Source of the DNA: Acetobacteraceae bacterium
GTDB lineage: Bacteria > Pseudomonadota > Alphaproteobacteria > Acetobacterales > Acetobacteraceae
Assembly (NCBI GenBank): GCA_024280945.1
Contig: JAMXLO010000129.1
Span: 32,154-96,153, forward strand
Length of the DNA stretch: 64,000 nucleotides
Reading direction: 5' to 3'
Made by a program: the position numbers and the translations under genes. Shown here one piece after another: positions 25,451 through 33,527 of this stretch. How positions within the stretch are numbered: position 1 is the stretch's first letter; every line of letters begins with the position of its first letter. The notes below the pieces were generated by a model. The model did no database searches, had not been told where the DNA came from, and worked only from the letters and a program-made list of their open reading frames with translations.

Positions 25451-26583
25451 GGGAAGGGCGCATCTGGCGCGAGACGTCGTTCGATCTCGGTGCCAAGGTC
25501 TGGCAGGTCAGCTGGATTTACGTGCTGCTGCTGTGCGCCCTGGCCGCGGTCGGCTACGCCGCGCTGTACAGCGCCGCGGGCGGCGCACCGGAGACCTATG
25601 CGTCGCGTCACGTGCTGCGCTTCGCAACAGGGCTGGTCCTGATGATCGGCATCGCGCTGGTGGATATTCGCTTCATCGCGCGACTGTCCTGGCCAGCCTA
25701 CCTGATCGCACTGGTTCTGCTGGTGGCGGTGATGCAATTCGGACACATGGGCAAGGGCGCGCAGCGCTGGCTGGAGCTGGGTGGCCTCCAACTGCAGCCG
25801 TCCGAGCTGATGAAGATCACCCTGGTGCTGGCGTTGGCATCGTGGTTCCACCGCGCGTCGTGGGAGCGGATCGGCAATCCGCTGTTCCTGATCCCGCCGG
25901 TGATCGCTGTCCTGCTGCCGGTCGGTCTCATCGTGAAGCAGCCCAACCTGGGGACAGCGGTAATCACCGCGATCCTCGGCGTCGCGATGTTCTTTGCCGC
26001 CGGGGTGCGGTGGTGGAAGTTCGTGCTGATCGCGTTGCCCGTCCCATTCGCAGCACAGCTCGCCTACAGCCAGTTGCACGATTACCAGCGCGCGCGCATC
26101 GACACATTCTTCAATCCCGAGAGCGATCCGCTCGGCGCAGGCTACAACATCATCCAGTCGAAGATCGCGCTGGGATCAGGTGGCATGTGGGGGAAGGGCT
26201 TCCTGCAAGGCACCCAGGGCCACCTCGATTTCCTGCCGGAGAAACAGACGGATTTCATCTTCACCACGATCGGCGAGGAGTTCGGATTTGTCGGCAGCGT
26301 CGCATTGATGGCACTGCTGGGGCTGATCGTGCTGGGAGGGATGCTGATTGCGCTGCGCTGCCGGCATCAGTACGGGCGACTGGTGGCGTTCGGCATTGCC
26401 ACCAATTTCTTTCTCTACGTCGCTGTCAACATCGCCATGGTGATGGGAGCGATTCCCGTTGGGGGTGTGCCGTTGCCACTGGTCTCACATGGCGGTTCGG
26501 CGATGATCATGGTGATGGTAGGGTTCGGCCTGCTGATGTCCGTGCACGTGCATCGCAATGTCGCATTCGGCAACGAGGGCTGA
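25447..26583 (+). CDS. rodA: Peptidoglycan glycosyltransferase RodA (SEDS family)
   Basis: RodA polymerises lipid II glycan strands with PBP2. The 378-aa, about ten-helix protein contains GKGAQRWLELGGLQLQPSE (the SEDS signature), KQPNLGTAVIT, DPLGAGYNIIQSKIALGSGGMWGKGFLQGTQG and the catalytic-region LPEKQTDFIFTTIGEEFGF, ending VPLPLVSHGGSAM. It is the last gene of the mre operon; a palindromic repeat begins 57 nt after its stop. Confidence 0.96.
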   Translation: MREGRIWRETSFDLGAKVWQVSWIYVLLLCALAAVGYAALYSAAGGAPETYASRHVLRFATGLVLMIGIALVDIRFIARLSWPAYLIALVLLVAVMQFGHMGKGAQRWLELGGLQLQPSELMKITLVLALASWFHRASWERIGNPLFLIPPVIAVLLPVGLIVKQPNLGTAVITAILGVAMFFAAGVRWWKFVLIALPVPFAAQLAYSQLHDYQRARIDTFFNPESDPLGAGYNIIQSKIALGSGGMWGKGFLQGTQGHLDFLPEKQTDFIFTTIGEEFGFVGSVALMALLGLIVLGGMLIALRCRHQYGRLVAFGIATNFFLYVAVNIAMVMGAIPVGGVPLPLVSHGGSAMIMVMVGFGLLMSVHVHRNVAFGNEG

Positions 26584-26639
26584 ACTGTACCGCCTTGCGG
26601 TGTACCGCAACTTGTTCCGCGCCGCACGTCGCTACAACA

Positions 26640-26719
26640 GTCATCCCCGCGCAAGCGGGGATCCAGCCACTGCAAAAGCCCCGCCCGATGGGCTGGATTC
26701 CCGCTTGCGCGGGAATGAC
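26640..26719. repeat. Palindromic repeat GTCAT(C)CCCGCGCAAGCGGGxATCCAG
   Basis: Two inverted copies of the well-known GTCATYCCCGCGCAAGCGGGRATCCAGCC element lie at 26640-26668 and 26691-26719, facing each other across about 22 nt. The left copy reads CATCCCCGCGCAAGCGGGG and the right copy CCCGCTTGCGCGGGAATGAC. Each arm is itself palindromic, so the whole can form one long cruciform. It lies directly after the rodA operon. Confidence 0.8.
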
Positions 26720-26769
26720 GGACCGAGCGACGCGTCTGCCCGCCTCGCCGGCGCCATGAGGCGCAAACC

Positions 26770-27294
26770 ATGCTCTACCAACTGATGGTCAGGACCCTGC
26801 CGCACAACCATCATCACCGCGCGATCATCGGCATGTATGGCGGCGGTGAGGACAACATCTTCTGGCGCCGCCTGCCCGAAGACGCGAAAGGCCGTGTGGA
26901 GGCGGCAGGCGCCGCGTCGTTACGCCAGGGCGACGTCACGGCACTTGGCCGCGACATCATTCATTCTGTGACCAATCCGTTGGACAAGGTGTCCTACGCG
27001 ATCCATGTCTATGACGGCGATTTCCTCTCGGCCGAGGGAAAAAGCTGCTGGCATGCGGAGACGCTTTGCGAAATGCCCTGCGACGCCGGCGCGGTGTCGC
27101 CCGCCTTCGGCCACGCGCTTGTGGACCCTGTCATCTCCGAGCTGAAAGCCGCGTGTGCGGCCATCGATGCCCTTGGCGCTTATACCAGCCGACATAATGA
27201 ATGGCGTGCCAGCCTTATTCGTCATGGCCGGCCTTGTGCCGGCCATCCGTCGTGGCACCTGCCGCTACTGATGGCCCGGACAGGCCGGCTGTGA
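26770..27294 (+). pseudogene. Truncated copy of the cupin gene (internal 219-nt deletion, altered tail)
   Basis: Residues from TLPHNHHHRAIIGMYGG to AFGHAL are nearly identical to the intact gene at 28497. Nucleotides 26795-27120 align without gaps to 28708-29033, and 26778-26794 align to 28472-28488. The 219 nt that lie between these in the intact copy, including its start codon and 70 residues, are missing here. The open frame begins from an unrelated ATG (MLYQLMV) and runs on past the homology to an aberrant C-terminus. Probably non-functional, though it stays open for 174 codons. Confidence 0.75.
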
Positions 27295-27330
27295 CGCGCG
27301 GAGCGCAACACAACCTTCTCCGTGGTCCTC
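27190..27330. repeat. Duplicated spacer, copy 1
   Basis: The tract from GCCGACATAATGAATG to about CTTCTCCGTGG follows the truncated cupin copy and is repeated, with an internal difference of some 25 bases, at 28279-28388, just before the intact cupin gene. Copy 1 carries an extra GGCCGGCCTTGTGCCGGCC palindrome. The two copies mark the edges of a rearranged tandem duplication. Confidence 0.65.
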
Positions 27331-27545
27331 TGCGCCCTCCGTGTTAGATGAGAGTCTGCTGCGGCCTCCCGAGGCCTTGCCCGCAAGCCACGATGAATGG
27401 CCCGCGCCGACCGCACGGCCGCTGAGCTGAGCGACGCCGCGACGCGTAACCTTATCGCGCTGATTCCAGCAAGGCAGGCCGATTTCGAGGACAAACGCAG
27501 GAATCAAGAGTTCCGGAATCTTCGCCGCAGGATTACGCTGCTTGC

Positions 27546-28202
27546 ATGAATGACGCGGAATCGGAGCCGCAGGACAGCTTGGCAAAGCAGCGTCGCGCAG
27601 GCCTGCTTGCCATAGCCATCTCGCTGCCCGTTGCTCTCCTGCTTTGGCTGGCCGTTGCTTTCTTCGCACCGCCTTCGACGGCCATGGACGACCTCGGCGC
27701 CAGGATGCTCTTCGCGCTGAAATGCCTGAGCTTTGCGGTTCTGTTTTGCCTCGTGCTGGGCGTGGAGGCCGTCGCTCATGAGCGACTGTTAACGCCAGCG
27801 TTCGACCCGCTTGCCGGGTTTGAGACACGAAGACTGCGGGTGAATCAACGCTATCTGCAGAACACGCTGGAGCAGATCGTCGTGTTTGCCGTCGCGCTTT
27901 TCGGTCTTGCGGCGTACGCGCCGGACGGCTTCGCGCCGCGAGCGGTCCTGGCGACCACTGTGGTCTGGATACTTGCACGATTTGCCTTTTGGATCGGCTA
28001 TCATCGGAGCGCCGCAATGCGCGGCCTCGGTGCGCCGGGCATGGCGCTCAGTATGATTGTCCTGCTTTATGTGACGGCGCGGATCGGTTTTGATGGCGGT
28101 GGTTTCTTAGGAGCGGCGGTTCCGGTCGCGGCGTTTGTCGCTATAGAGGGATTCCTGTTCCGGGCGACGCGCCCTATCGCCAATCGGAAGTCCGATGCGT
28201 AA
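27546..28202 (+). CDS. MAPEG family membrane protein
   Basis: This is a 218-aa protein with about five hydrophobic segments. The family motif RVNQRYLQNTLEQIVVF, with asparagine and glutamate residues that bind glutathione in relatives, is present in the middle, followed by two helices and GYHRSAAMRGLGAPGM. MAPEG proteins include microsomal glutathione transferases and uncharacterised bacterial members. It stands between the two cupin copies, without clear operon partners. Confidence 0.75.
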   Translation: MNDAESEPQDSLAKQRRAGLLAIAISLPVALLLWLAVAFFAPPSTAMDDLGARMLFALKCLSFAVLFCLVLGVEAVAHERLLTPAFDPLAGFETRRLRVNQRYLQNTLEQIVVFAVALFGLAAYAPDGFAPRAVLATTVVWILARFAFWIGYHRSAAMRGLGAPGMALSMIVLLYVTARIGFDGGGFLGAAVPVAAFVAIEGFLFRATRPIANRKSDA

Positions 28203-28496
28203 GTCAAGCGAAGCTCGCGGCATTTTCGAACGCGAGAACCACTGAGCCATCGTCATGGCCCGCGCGAACGGCCATCGGCCGACATAATGAATGACTTGCC
28301 AACCTTATTCGTCATGGCCCCTACTGCTATTGACCGCCTGGACAGGCTGGCCGTGACGCGCCGAGTGCAACACAGCCTTCTCTGTGGCCCTCCGAGCCAC
28401 CCTACGTCTGTCCCCGTTGACGGCGCCTGACACGTGTGCGCTCGTTGCCATCAAACGCGATCCACGCCCCCCCAACTGATGGTCAGGAGAACCGCG
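28203..28496. other. Spacer between MAPEG and the intact cupin gene, carrying duplicated spacer copy 2
   Basis: The 294 bases contain the second copy of the duplicated tract (28279-28388, starting GCCGACATAATGAATG), and CGTCATGGCCC half-elements at about 28252 and 28311. The CCAACTGATGGTCAGGA block at 28472-28488 is also found in front of the truncated copy. No gene is evident. Confidence 0.5.
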
Positions 28497-29045
28497 ATGT
28501 TCGATATCGACCGTTTTGCCGCTGATTGCCGCGCCGCCCTTGCGGAACGCGGCAGTGAAGCAATTCGCGATGTCGTCCGCCGCGCCGTCTCCGACCCCGC
28601 CGCTCTCATAGCCGCTTTGGGCGAACATAGCGGCCCCCACGCCGCCGTCCTGGTCCGCGCGCCTGACCTGACCATCTTGAACGCTGTGTGGGGCGCACGC
28701 CAATGGACCCTGCCGCACAACCATCATCACCGCGCGATCATCGGCATGTATGGCGGCGGCGAGGACAACATCTTCTGGCGCCGCCTGGCCGAAGACGCGA
28801 AAGGCCGCGTGGAGGCGGCAGGCGCCGCGTCGTTACGCCAGGGCGACGTCACGGCACTTGGCCGCGACATCATTCATTCAGTGACCAATCCGTTGGACAA
28901 GATGTCCTACGCGATCCATGTCTATGACGGCGATTTCCTCTCGGCCGAGGGAAAAAGCTGCTGGCACGCGGAGACCCTTTGTGAAATGCCCTATGACGCC
29001 GCCTCGGTGTCGCCCGCCTTCGGGCACGCGCTTACGAGCAGGTGA
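28497..29045 (+). CDS. Cupin-fold metal-dependent protein, cysteine-dioxygenase-like (DSBH superfamily)
   Basis: The protein has 182 aa from ATG 28497, with GGAGA 6 nt upstream. The N-terminal helical part (MFDIDRFAADCRAALAERG) is followed by a double-stranded beta-helix with the histidine cluster PHNHHHRAIIGMYGGGEDNIFW, a second strand set around LGRDIIHSVTNP and IHVYDGDF. The family is predicted to bind iron like cysteine dioxygenases; the substrate is unknown. The C-terminus after FGHAL is short (TSR) and may have been changed by rearrangement. A truncated near-copy lies 1.7 kb upstream. Confidence 0.7.
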   Translation: MFDIDRFAADCRAALAERGSEAIRDVVRRAVSDPAALIAALGEHSGPHAAVLVRAPDLTILNAVWGARQWTLPHNHHHRAIIGMYGGGEDNIFWRRLAEDAKGRVEAAGAASLRQGDVTALGRDIIHSVTNPLDKMSYAIHVYDGDFLSAEGKSCWHAETLCEMPYDAASVSPAFGHALTSR

Positions 29046-29314
29046 AGGATGCTCGTAAAGCGCGTGACCTTGTTATCTCTGAACTGACGGCTTTCAAGGG
29101 CACGCTTCCGCAGGACTCGTTCCAGCAGAAACTATCGTTGGTGAAGAAGCGCCACGCGAAATCCAGGCAAAATCTCCAAAATGCCGGCAAGCACACCAGG
29201 ACTAGCGAAACGGTGCCCCATGACAGGCCCGACTACTTTGTGAGCAAGACCCAGTTGGTGCCGCGGCTTTCCCATTCTTCCTTGACCATGGGCCGTTGCG
29301 CGCGGAAGCGATAG
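29042..29314 (+). CDS. Orphan 90-codon reading frame, perhaps a gene fragment
   Basis: The GTG-started frame begins KDARKARDLVISELTAF and continues with a lysine/glutamine-rich stretch. It overlaps the end of the cupin gene by 4 nt and the 3' end of the GNAT gene on the other strand by 82 nt. The base composition is lower in GC than its surroundings. The frame is open upstream into the cupin end (RAYEQVK), which suggests it is the downstream part of something whose 5' part was replaced. I do not recognise it. Confidence 0.25.
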   Translation: MKDARKARDLVISELTAFKGTLPQDSFQQKLSLVKKRHAKSRQNLQNAGKHTRTSETVPHDRPDYFVSKTQLVPRLSHSSLTMGRCARKR

Positions 29315-29826
29315 CCGTGGCGTTCGTAGAGGCGTCGGGCACCATGGTTGCCGTCGGAGACGATAACGCTCAGTCCCGACCGGCCGGTGGCATGCATCCA
29401 TTGCTCCGCCAGGTCGAGCATCTGCCCGCCCAATCCGCAATTCCGGTGCTCAGGATATGCGGCAAGCACGTTCACATACCATGTCCCGCAGGCTAAATTC
29501 TCTAGTTCCTGCATAGGAACGAACATCGCTGGCAGGTCGGCGCCAATCGGTTCCGGTGTATCCCCGATGGGATAACCGACGAGCATGGCGACCGCGCCAG
29601 CCCCCAGATCGGCGACAACTGCATTGCGATAGGAAAAGGCGCCTTCCTCTCGAGCCGCTCGGCGGCGGCCGACGTCCATGGCCGTTTCACCCGGTTGGGC
29701 CATCTTGGCCCAAAGATAGCAGGGCAGGCCCTCACCTGCGAAATCCACGAGATCGGCGAGCGCTGGGGCATCGTCTATCCTGGCCGGGCGGAAGGGTGAA
29801 GAAAGTGGTATCATATGATCGGACAT
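29233..29826 (-). CDS. GNAT family N-acetyltransferase
   Basis: The protein has 197 aa from the ATG at 29826. FRPARIDDAPALADLVDFA is the N-terminal strand-helix, and WYVNVLAAYPEHRNCGLGGQML is the acetyl-CoA binding motif A (with CGLGG in place of RGxGxG). The C-terminal VSDGNHGARRLYERHGYRF is motif B. The substrate is unknown. The reading frame stays open for another 113 codons upstream, but that part has no similarity I can see and no ribosome binding site. Confidence 0.85.
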   Translation of the reverse strand: MSDHMIPLSSPFRPARIDDAPALADLVDFAGEGLPCYLWAKMAQPGETAMDVGRRRAAREEGAFSYRNAVVADLGAGAVAMLVGYPIGDTPEPIGADLPAMFVPMQELENLACGTWYVNVLAAYPEHRNCGLGGQMLDLAEQWMHATGRSGLSVIVSDGNHGARRLYERHGYRFRAQRPMVKEEWESRGTNWVLLTK

Positions 29827-30164
29827 TTCCCGTATTGAGCGGCCCCATCTCGGGGCACCTTGGCTGAACAATAATGGCGGATAAGCACGCCGATAAGAAC
29901 CCGTGCCAAAATAATTGCGTGGCCATTCGCCAGCGGTCCGTTCGAAACCCGATGGCATCTCCCCTTCGCATAAGTGCGACGCGTCAATGTTGCGCCAACA
30001 TGGACCCAGACGTGCGGCGAATATCAAGAATCTCCGGCACGCGTCGACTTCACTGAGTGCGGATATGGCGTCGTCCACAGGTTGAGCGACGCTGCAACCG
30101 ATCTTGTTCGACGGCAAGCCTCCCGCCGACCTAGACTTCCGCCGCCCAACCCGCGGAGGCAGCA
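29827..30164. other. 338-base stretch without a recognisable gene
   Basis: The DNA between the divergent GNAT and RidA genes keeps an open frame on the minus strand that continues the GNAT frame, but its translation shows no domain. No clear palindrome, promoter pair or RNA gene was seen. A CCGCGGAGG-like ribosome binding site for the RidA gene lies at its right end. Confidence 0.4.
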
Positions 30165-30590
30165 ATGCCCAAGACGATCGAGCACTGCCACTGGCCGGAC
30201 GCGCCGGACATGTGGATGCCCTTTGCGCCTGCGATCAAGGCGCGCGGCGGCACGACGGTCTATCTCGCCGGCTGCACCGCGGCGCCGGTCTATCACCATC
30301 ACCCGCATCGGCCGGAGGAATTCGATTCCATGCCGCGCGACATGGAGGGCCAGGCGCGCGCTGCGCTTACCAATCTAAAGCGCGGGCTCGAGGCGGTCGG
30401 GGCGAGCTTTGCCGACGTGGTGACCTGTGACCGCTTCGTCACCGATCTGTCGGATCAGGATGCGCTCAATCGCGTTTGGGCCGAGTTCTTCGGCGACACC
30501 AGGCCGGCAACGACGACGGTGCAAGTGGTGCGGCTCGCCACCGACCCACGTTGCCTGGTCGAGATCAACGCGGTCGCGGTGATTGATTAA
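30165..30590 (+). CDS. RidA family protein (YjgF/YER057c)
   Basis: The protein has 141 aa. RidA proteins hydrolyse reactive enamine/imine intermediates made by PLP enzymes, or act as pathway-specific deaminases. Here TVYLAGCTAAP replaces the usual FxSGQxP loop. The family features remain: DMEGQARAALTNLKRGLEAVGASFADVV, then VEINAVAVID at the C-terminus. The arginine that defines canonical RidA activity would fall near TDPRCLVEI and is present. A RidA subfamily cannot be named with confidence. Confidence 0.88.
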   Translation: MPKTIEHCHWPDAPDMWMPFAPAIKARGGTTVYLAGCTAAPVYHHHPHRPEEFDSMPRDMEGQARAALTNLKRGLEAVGASFADVVTCDRFVTDLSDQDALNRVWAEFFGDTRPATTTVQVVRLATDPRCLVEINAVAVID

Positions 30591-30788
30591 ATAAGCTCTC
30601 CTCGCGATGCCCTTTGACATAAAGCACATTATCGGCCCGGCCACCGCCCAGTGGTCACCGGCCCGATCAACCTCCCATCCGGCGTCGGTTCGACGATGGG
30701 GCATGACCGGGTCCCCGCCCCGCCCCCATAAGAACCGCCTGCCACCGGCGCTTCGCGCAGGCCCCAGACAGGCGGAGATCCCGCGCAA

Positions 30789-31778
30789 CTACGTTCGCCC
30801 AGCCAGAAGATCATCCCTGCGATGTTGATGGCTGCCGCGACGCGCCGCAAATACCTTGGTGAACTCCGCGCCCAGCAGGAAGATCTGCGCCGAGTAATAG
30901 ATCCACAGCAGCACGATGATCAGCGAACCCGCCGCGCCATAACTCGATGCCATCGAACTGCTGCCGATATACAGGCTGATCAGGAATTTGCCCGCGCTGA
31001 ACAGAAAGGCCGTCATCACCGCGCCGATCATCACATCGTGCCATTCGATCCTCCTGTCCGGCAGGATCCGGTAGATTGCGCCGAACAGCAGAGTAATCAG
31101 GCCGAACGACACCAGGAACGTCAGCGCTTTCAAGATCAGATGGCCGAACGGGACATAGGCATTGATGATGTCGCTGAGCGCGGTCAGCAGCGCACTGACC
31201 ACCAGCGAGACCAGAAGAAGAAAACCCAGAGTCGCGACCAGACCGAGGCTCGCGGCACGGGCGCGGATCAGACGTGACACCGTGGTGCCCTTGGGTTCGG
31301 CGCGCCAGATCACGTTCAGTGTCTGCTGCATCTCGGTGAAGACGCCCGAGGCGGTAATGATCAGGGTGACGATCCCAATGGTTGCGGCGAGAAAACCCGA
31401 TGACGTCCGTCCGGCATTCCTGATCGCCGCCTCGAGCAGGTCGGCGCTCTGCTGACCCATCAGGCCGCCAAGTTCTCTCGAGATCGCCCCCCGGGCAGCG
31501 TCCTCGCCGAACGCCAGGCCTGCGATCGCCACCACGATGAACAGGACCGGGCCGATCGACGTCACGGTGTAGAACGCGATCGCGGCCCCCCGGGTCAGCG
31601 CTTCGTCATCGATGAAGGCGACGGCGCTTTGCTTCACCATGTCCAACACGGCAGTCCCCCTCGCCCAGGCGAATGTCGGTCCGGCACGTTCTCCGTTAAC
31701 GATCGGGGCGGACACCAGTTTGTCGCGACGCTGAACCGGCCGTCTCGGCGCCCGCGGCGTCACCTGGCGGCGTGCCAC
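30789..31778 (-). CDS. YihY/virulence factor BrkB family membrane protein
   Basis: This is a 329-aa protein with six long hydrophobic segments after a basic 45-aa leader. ALTRGAAIAFYTVTSIGPVLF is the family signature, followed by TEMQQTLNVIWRAEP and the C-terminal SSYGAAGSLIIVLLWIYYSAQIFLLGAEFTKVFA. Members were once called ribonuclease BN; their role is unknown. The GTG at 31778 gives the longest form; an ATG at 31640 (MVKQSAVAF) is a possible alternative. It follows rlpA by 32 nt on the same strand. Confidence 0.9.
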   Translation of the reverse strand: MARRQVTPRAPRRPVQRRDKLVSAPIVNGERAGPTFAWARGTAVLDMVKQSAVAFIDDEALTRGAAIAFYTVTSIGPVLFIVVAIAGLAFGEDAARGAISRELGGLMGQQSADLLEAAIRNAGRTSSGFLAATIGIVTLIITASGVFTEMQQTLNVIWRAEPKGTTVSRLIRARAASLGLVATLGFLLLVSLVVSALLTALSDIINAYVPFGHLILKALTFLVSFGLITLLFGAIYRILPDRRIEWHDVMIGAVMTAFLFSAGKFLISLYIGSSSMASSYGAAGSLIIVLLWIYYSAQIFLLGAEFTKVFAARRGSHQHRRDDLLAGRT

Positions 31779-31810
31779 GTAACGGGCCGGTACCGATCAT
31801 CCTGCGACCG

Positions 31811-32386
31811 TCATCGCGCCGCCGCTTGCGTCGTACGCTCGGTCGCCGCGCGAATCTCACTGGGACTCGCTTCGGCGGCACCAGCTCCGAGCTTCACCTG
31901 GCCATTCGGCAGCGGCACGGCAACGGGGGCAACGATCACCGGAGCAGTGCCCCGCTTCTTCATGTCGAGTTCGTCGGCCGCCTTCGGCGTCACGTCGACC
32001 ACGCGATCGGCCTTGAACGGACCGCGATCCTCGACCGTCACCATGGTTGACCGGCCGTTCTGCAGATTGGTCACCTTTGCGGTGGTGCCCAATGGCAGCG
32101 TCTTGCTCGCGGCAACGTGCGCGTTTGGATCGAGCCGATGGCCGTTCGTCATCTTCCGATGCGCAAAACGGTTCGCGTAGTACGAAGCCTTTCCTGTCTG
32201 CTTTCGCCCGGAGTGATCGATCCCGCCGTGCGGTTTCACCGGCGGCAGCCGTGCCAGCTCTTCGGCGTCCTGTCTGGCCGCCGACGAGCCCTGTGGCGAG
32301 ACGGCGAACGAGCAAGGCGCCCACAGCAGCAACATGCCGACGAGGCCGGTCAGAAAATGAGGCTTCATGTGAGGATATGGTTTCAT
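31811..32386 (-). CDS. rlpA: RlpA-like septal ring lytic protein (DPBB domain)
   Basis: The protein has 191 aa from ATG 32386; the in-frame ATG at 32368 is nearly equivalent. A signal peptide (LVGMLLLWAPCSFA) precedes the double-psi beta-barrel with GKASYYANRFAHRKMTNG, LPLGTTAKVTNL, and VEDRGPFKADRVVDVTPKAADEL. The catalytic aspartate lies in EDRGPF. RlpA enzymes cleave naked glycan strands at the septum. There is no SPOR domain, only an alanine-rich tail. It is upstream of brkB. Confidence 0.9.
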   Translation of the reverse strand: MKPYPHMKPHFLTGLVGMLLLWAPCSFAVSPQGSSAARQDAEELARLPPVKPHGGIDHSGRKQTGKASYYANRFAHRKMTNGHRLDPNAHVAASKTLPLGTTAKVTNLQNGRSTMVTVEDRGPFKADRVVDVTPKAADELDMKKRGTAPVIVAPVAVPLPNGQVKLGAGAAEASPSEIRAATERTTQAAAR

Positions 32387-32606
32387 GTCGCTGACAAACA
32401 GAGCAAAGCCGCTCGGGTTCAGCGTCGCACCCGCCGCGCGACATTTTGTGAACCGCGCGCCGCTGGCATTGATCTCGCTGCCCGGCGCGAGGCGTCCAGG
32501 TCTCTCCTCCGTGTTATCTCTACCTCCCCGCCTGCGCCTCGGCGAAGCATGCACCACCCTGGGAAATCGGTTGCCACCAGCTGCCCGATCGGTTAGAATA
32601 ACTACC

Positions 32607-33467
32607 GTGTATCGTGAGAAACCTCCGCCGCCCGCTACTATCCCCCCGCGTATCGCCGCAGTCCTGCACGTGGTCCGCGTCCTGCTGAGCTACGGCCGCC
32701 ACCTCGCGGACACCGTCAGCCGCCGCGCCGCCGCACCTGGCTTCGGCGCCATCGCCGCCTGCTTCGGCACCGCGAATCTCGCACTGATCGTCGCCAGCCT
32801 GCATCGCGGCATCCTGCGCGCGGCCGCGCTGGAGCGTGTCCTGCTCGCCCGCGCCGCCAGCGGCCACGATATCAGGCCAAAGACCATGCCCTGGGGCTCT
32901 CGTCGGGTCCCCAACCAACACGTTGGTTGGGAGCCTGGTCCCGAGGGATGCGTTCGGCATGATGAGTTCGCGGCCCCCCGCAACCGCGCGGCCAACCGTC
33001 CGCCCGATCCGCCGGTCATCCCCAACCAACAAGCCGCCACGCCCGCCCCGTGCCCCGCCGCCCCCCGCTTGGCGGGCAGCCTCGGCCACGACCATCCGGC
33101 CAATCTTCACACCCTTGCCCTGGAGCAACTCGAAGCCCAGGTGCGCCGCCGCCCCTTGGGTCGCACCATCGTCGATATCTGCCTCGATCTCGCCGTCGTC
33201 CCCGGCCTTTGCACCGGCGCATTCTGGAACGAGCTGTTCGACCTGACCCGCTGCCACGGCGGCAGCATCGCCAGCCTCGTACGGGAACGATGTCGCCGCG
33301 AGCAGGCTTTTTCCCGCGAGCAGGACACCCATCCGGCGCCGCCTCGGAACTGGTCAAACCCGGGGAGGCAGACGATCCGCCAGGTGCTGGGCTTCTTCAT
33401 CGGCGAGGACCCGGTCGCGCCATTCGCCCTGTCAGCGCCGACCGCCGGGGCCACCGGCCCGCCCTGA
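32607..33467 (+). CDS. Poorly characterised 286-aa protein, rich in alanine/arginine
   Basis: A GTG at 32607 (VYREKPPPP) opens a frame that runs to 33467. The N-terminal IAAVLHVVRVLLSYGRHLADTV and IAACFGTANLALIVASLHRGILRAAALERVLL, then LALEQLEAQVRRRPLGRTIVDICLDLAVVPGLCTGAFWNELF, look like a genuine protein with no transmembrane span. I know no function. A perfect palindrome (32910-32931) interrupts the middle and codes for a VPNQHVGWE segment that looks inserted. A proline-rich part follows. The weak start and the repeat leave some doubt. Confidence 0.5.
   Translation: MYREKPPPPATIPPRIAAVLHVVRVLLSYGRHLADTVSRRAAAPGFGAIAACFGTANLALIVASLHRGILRAAALERVLLARAASGHDIRPKTMPWGSRRVPNQHVGWEPGPEGCVRHDEFAAPRNRAANRPPDPPVIPNQQAATPAPCPAAPRLAGSLGHDHPANLHTLALEQLEAQVRRRPLGRTIVDICLDLAVVPGLCTGAFWNELFDLTRCHGGSIASLVRERCRREQAFSREQDTHPAPPRNWSNPGRQTIRQVLGFFIGEDPVAPFALSAPTAGATGPP
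32906..32935. repeat. Perfect palindrome CCCAACCAA-CACG-TTGGTTGGG within a coding sequence
   Basis: The arms at 32910-32918 and 32923-32931 are perfectly complementary, flanked by GGTC and AGCC, so the stem nearly extends. The element resembles those at 11461 and 14161 (GGGTCCCAATCGA type) and lies inside the 286-aa reading frame without breaking it. The downstream CCCAACCAACAAG at 33021-33033 may be a decayed second copy. Confidence 0.65.
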
Positions 33468-33527
33468 AAATCGGAGCGAACATCGATTCCCGTCCGCGCA
33501 GAACACTGCAACGCAATTCCGCCGCGG

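Noticed and set aside
29827..30165. 113-codon upstream extension of the GNAT gene
   Set aside because: No domain, no ribosome binding site at the upstream start, and a normal GNAT N-terminus begins at ATG 29826.
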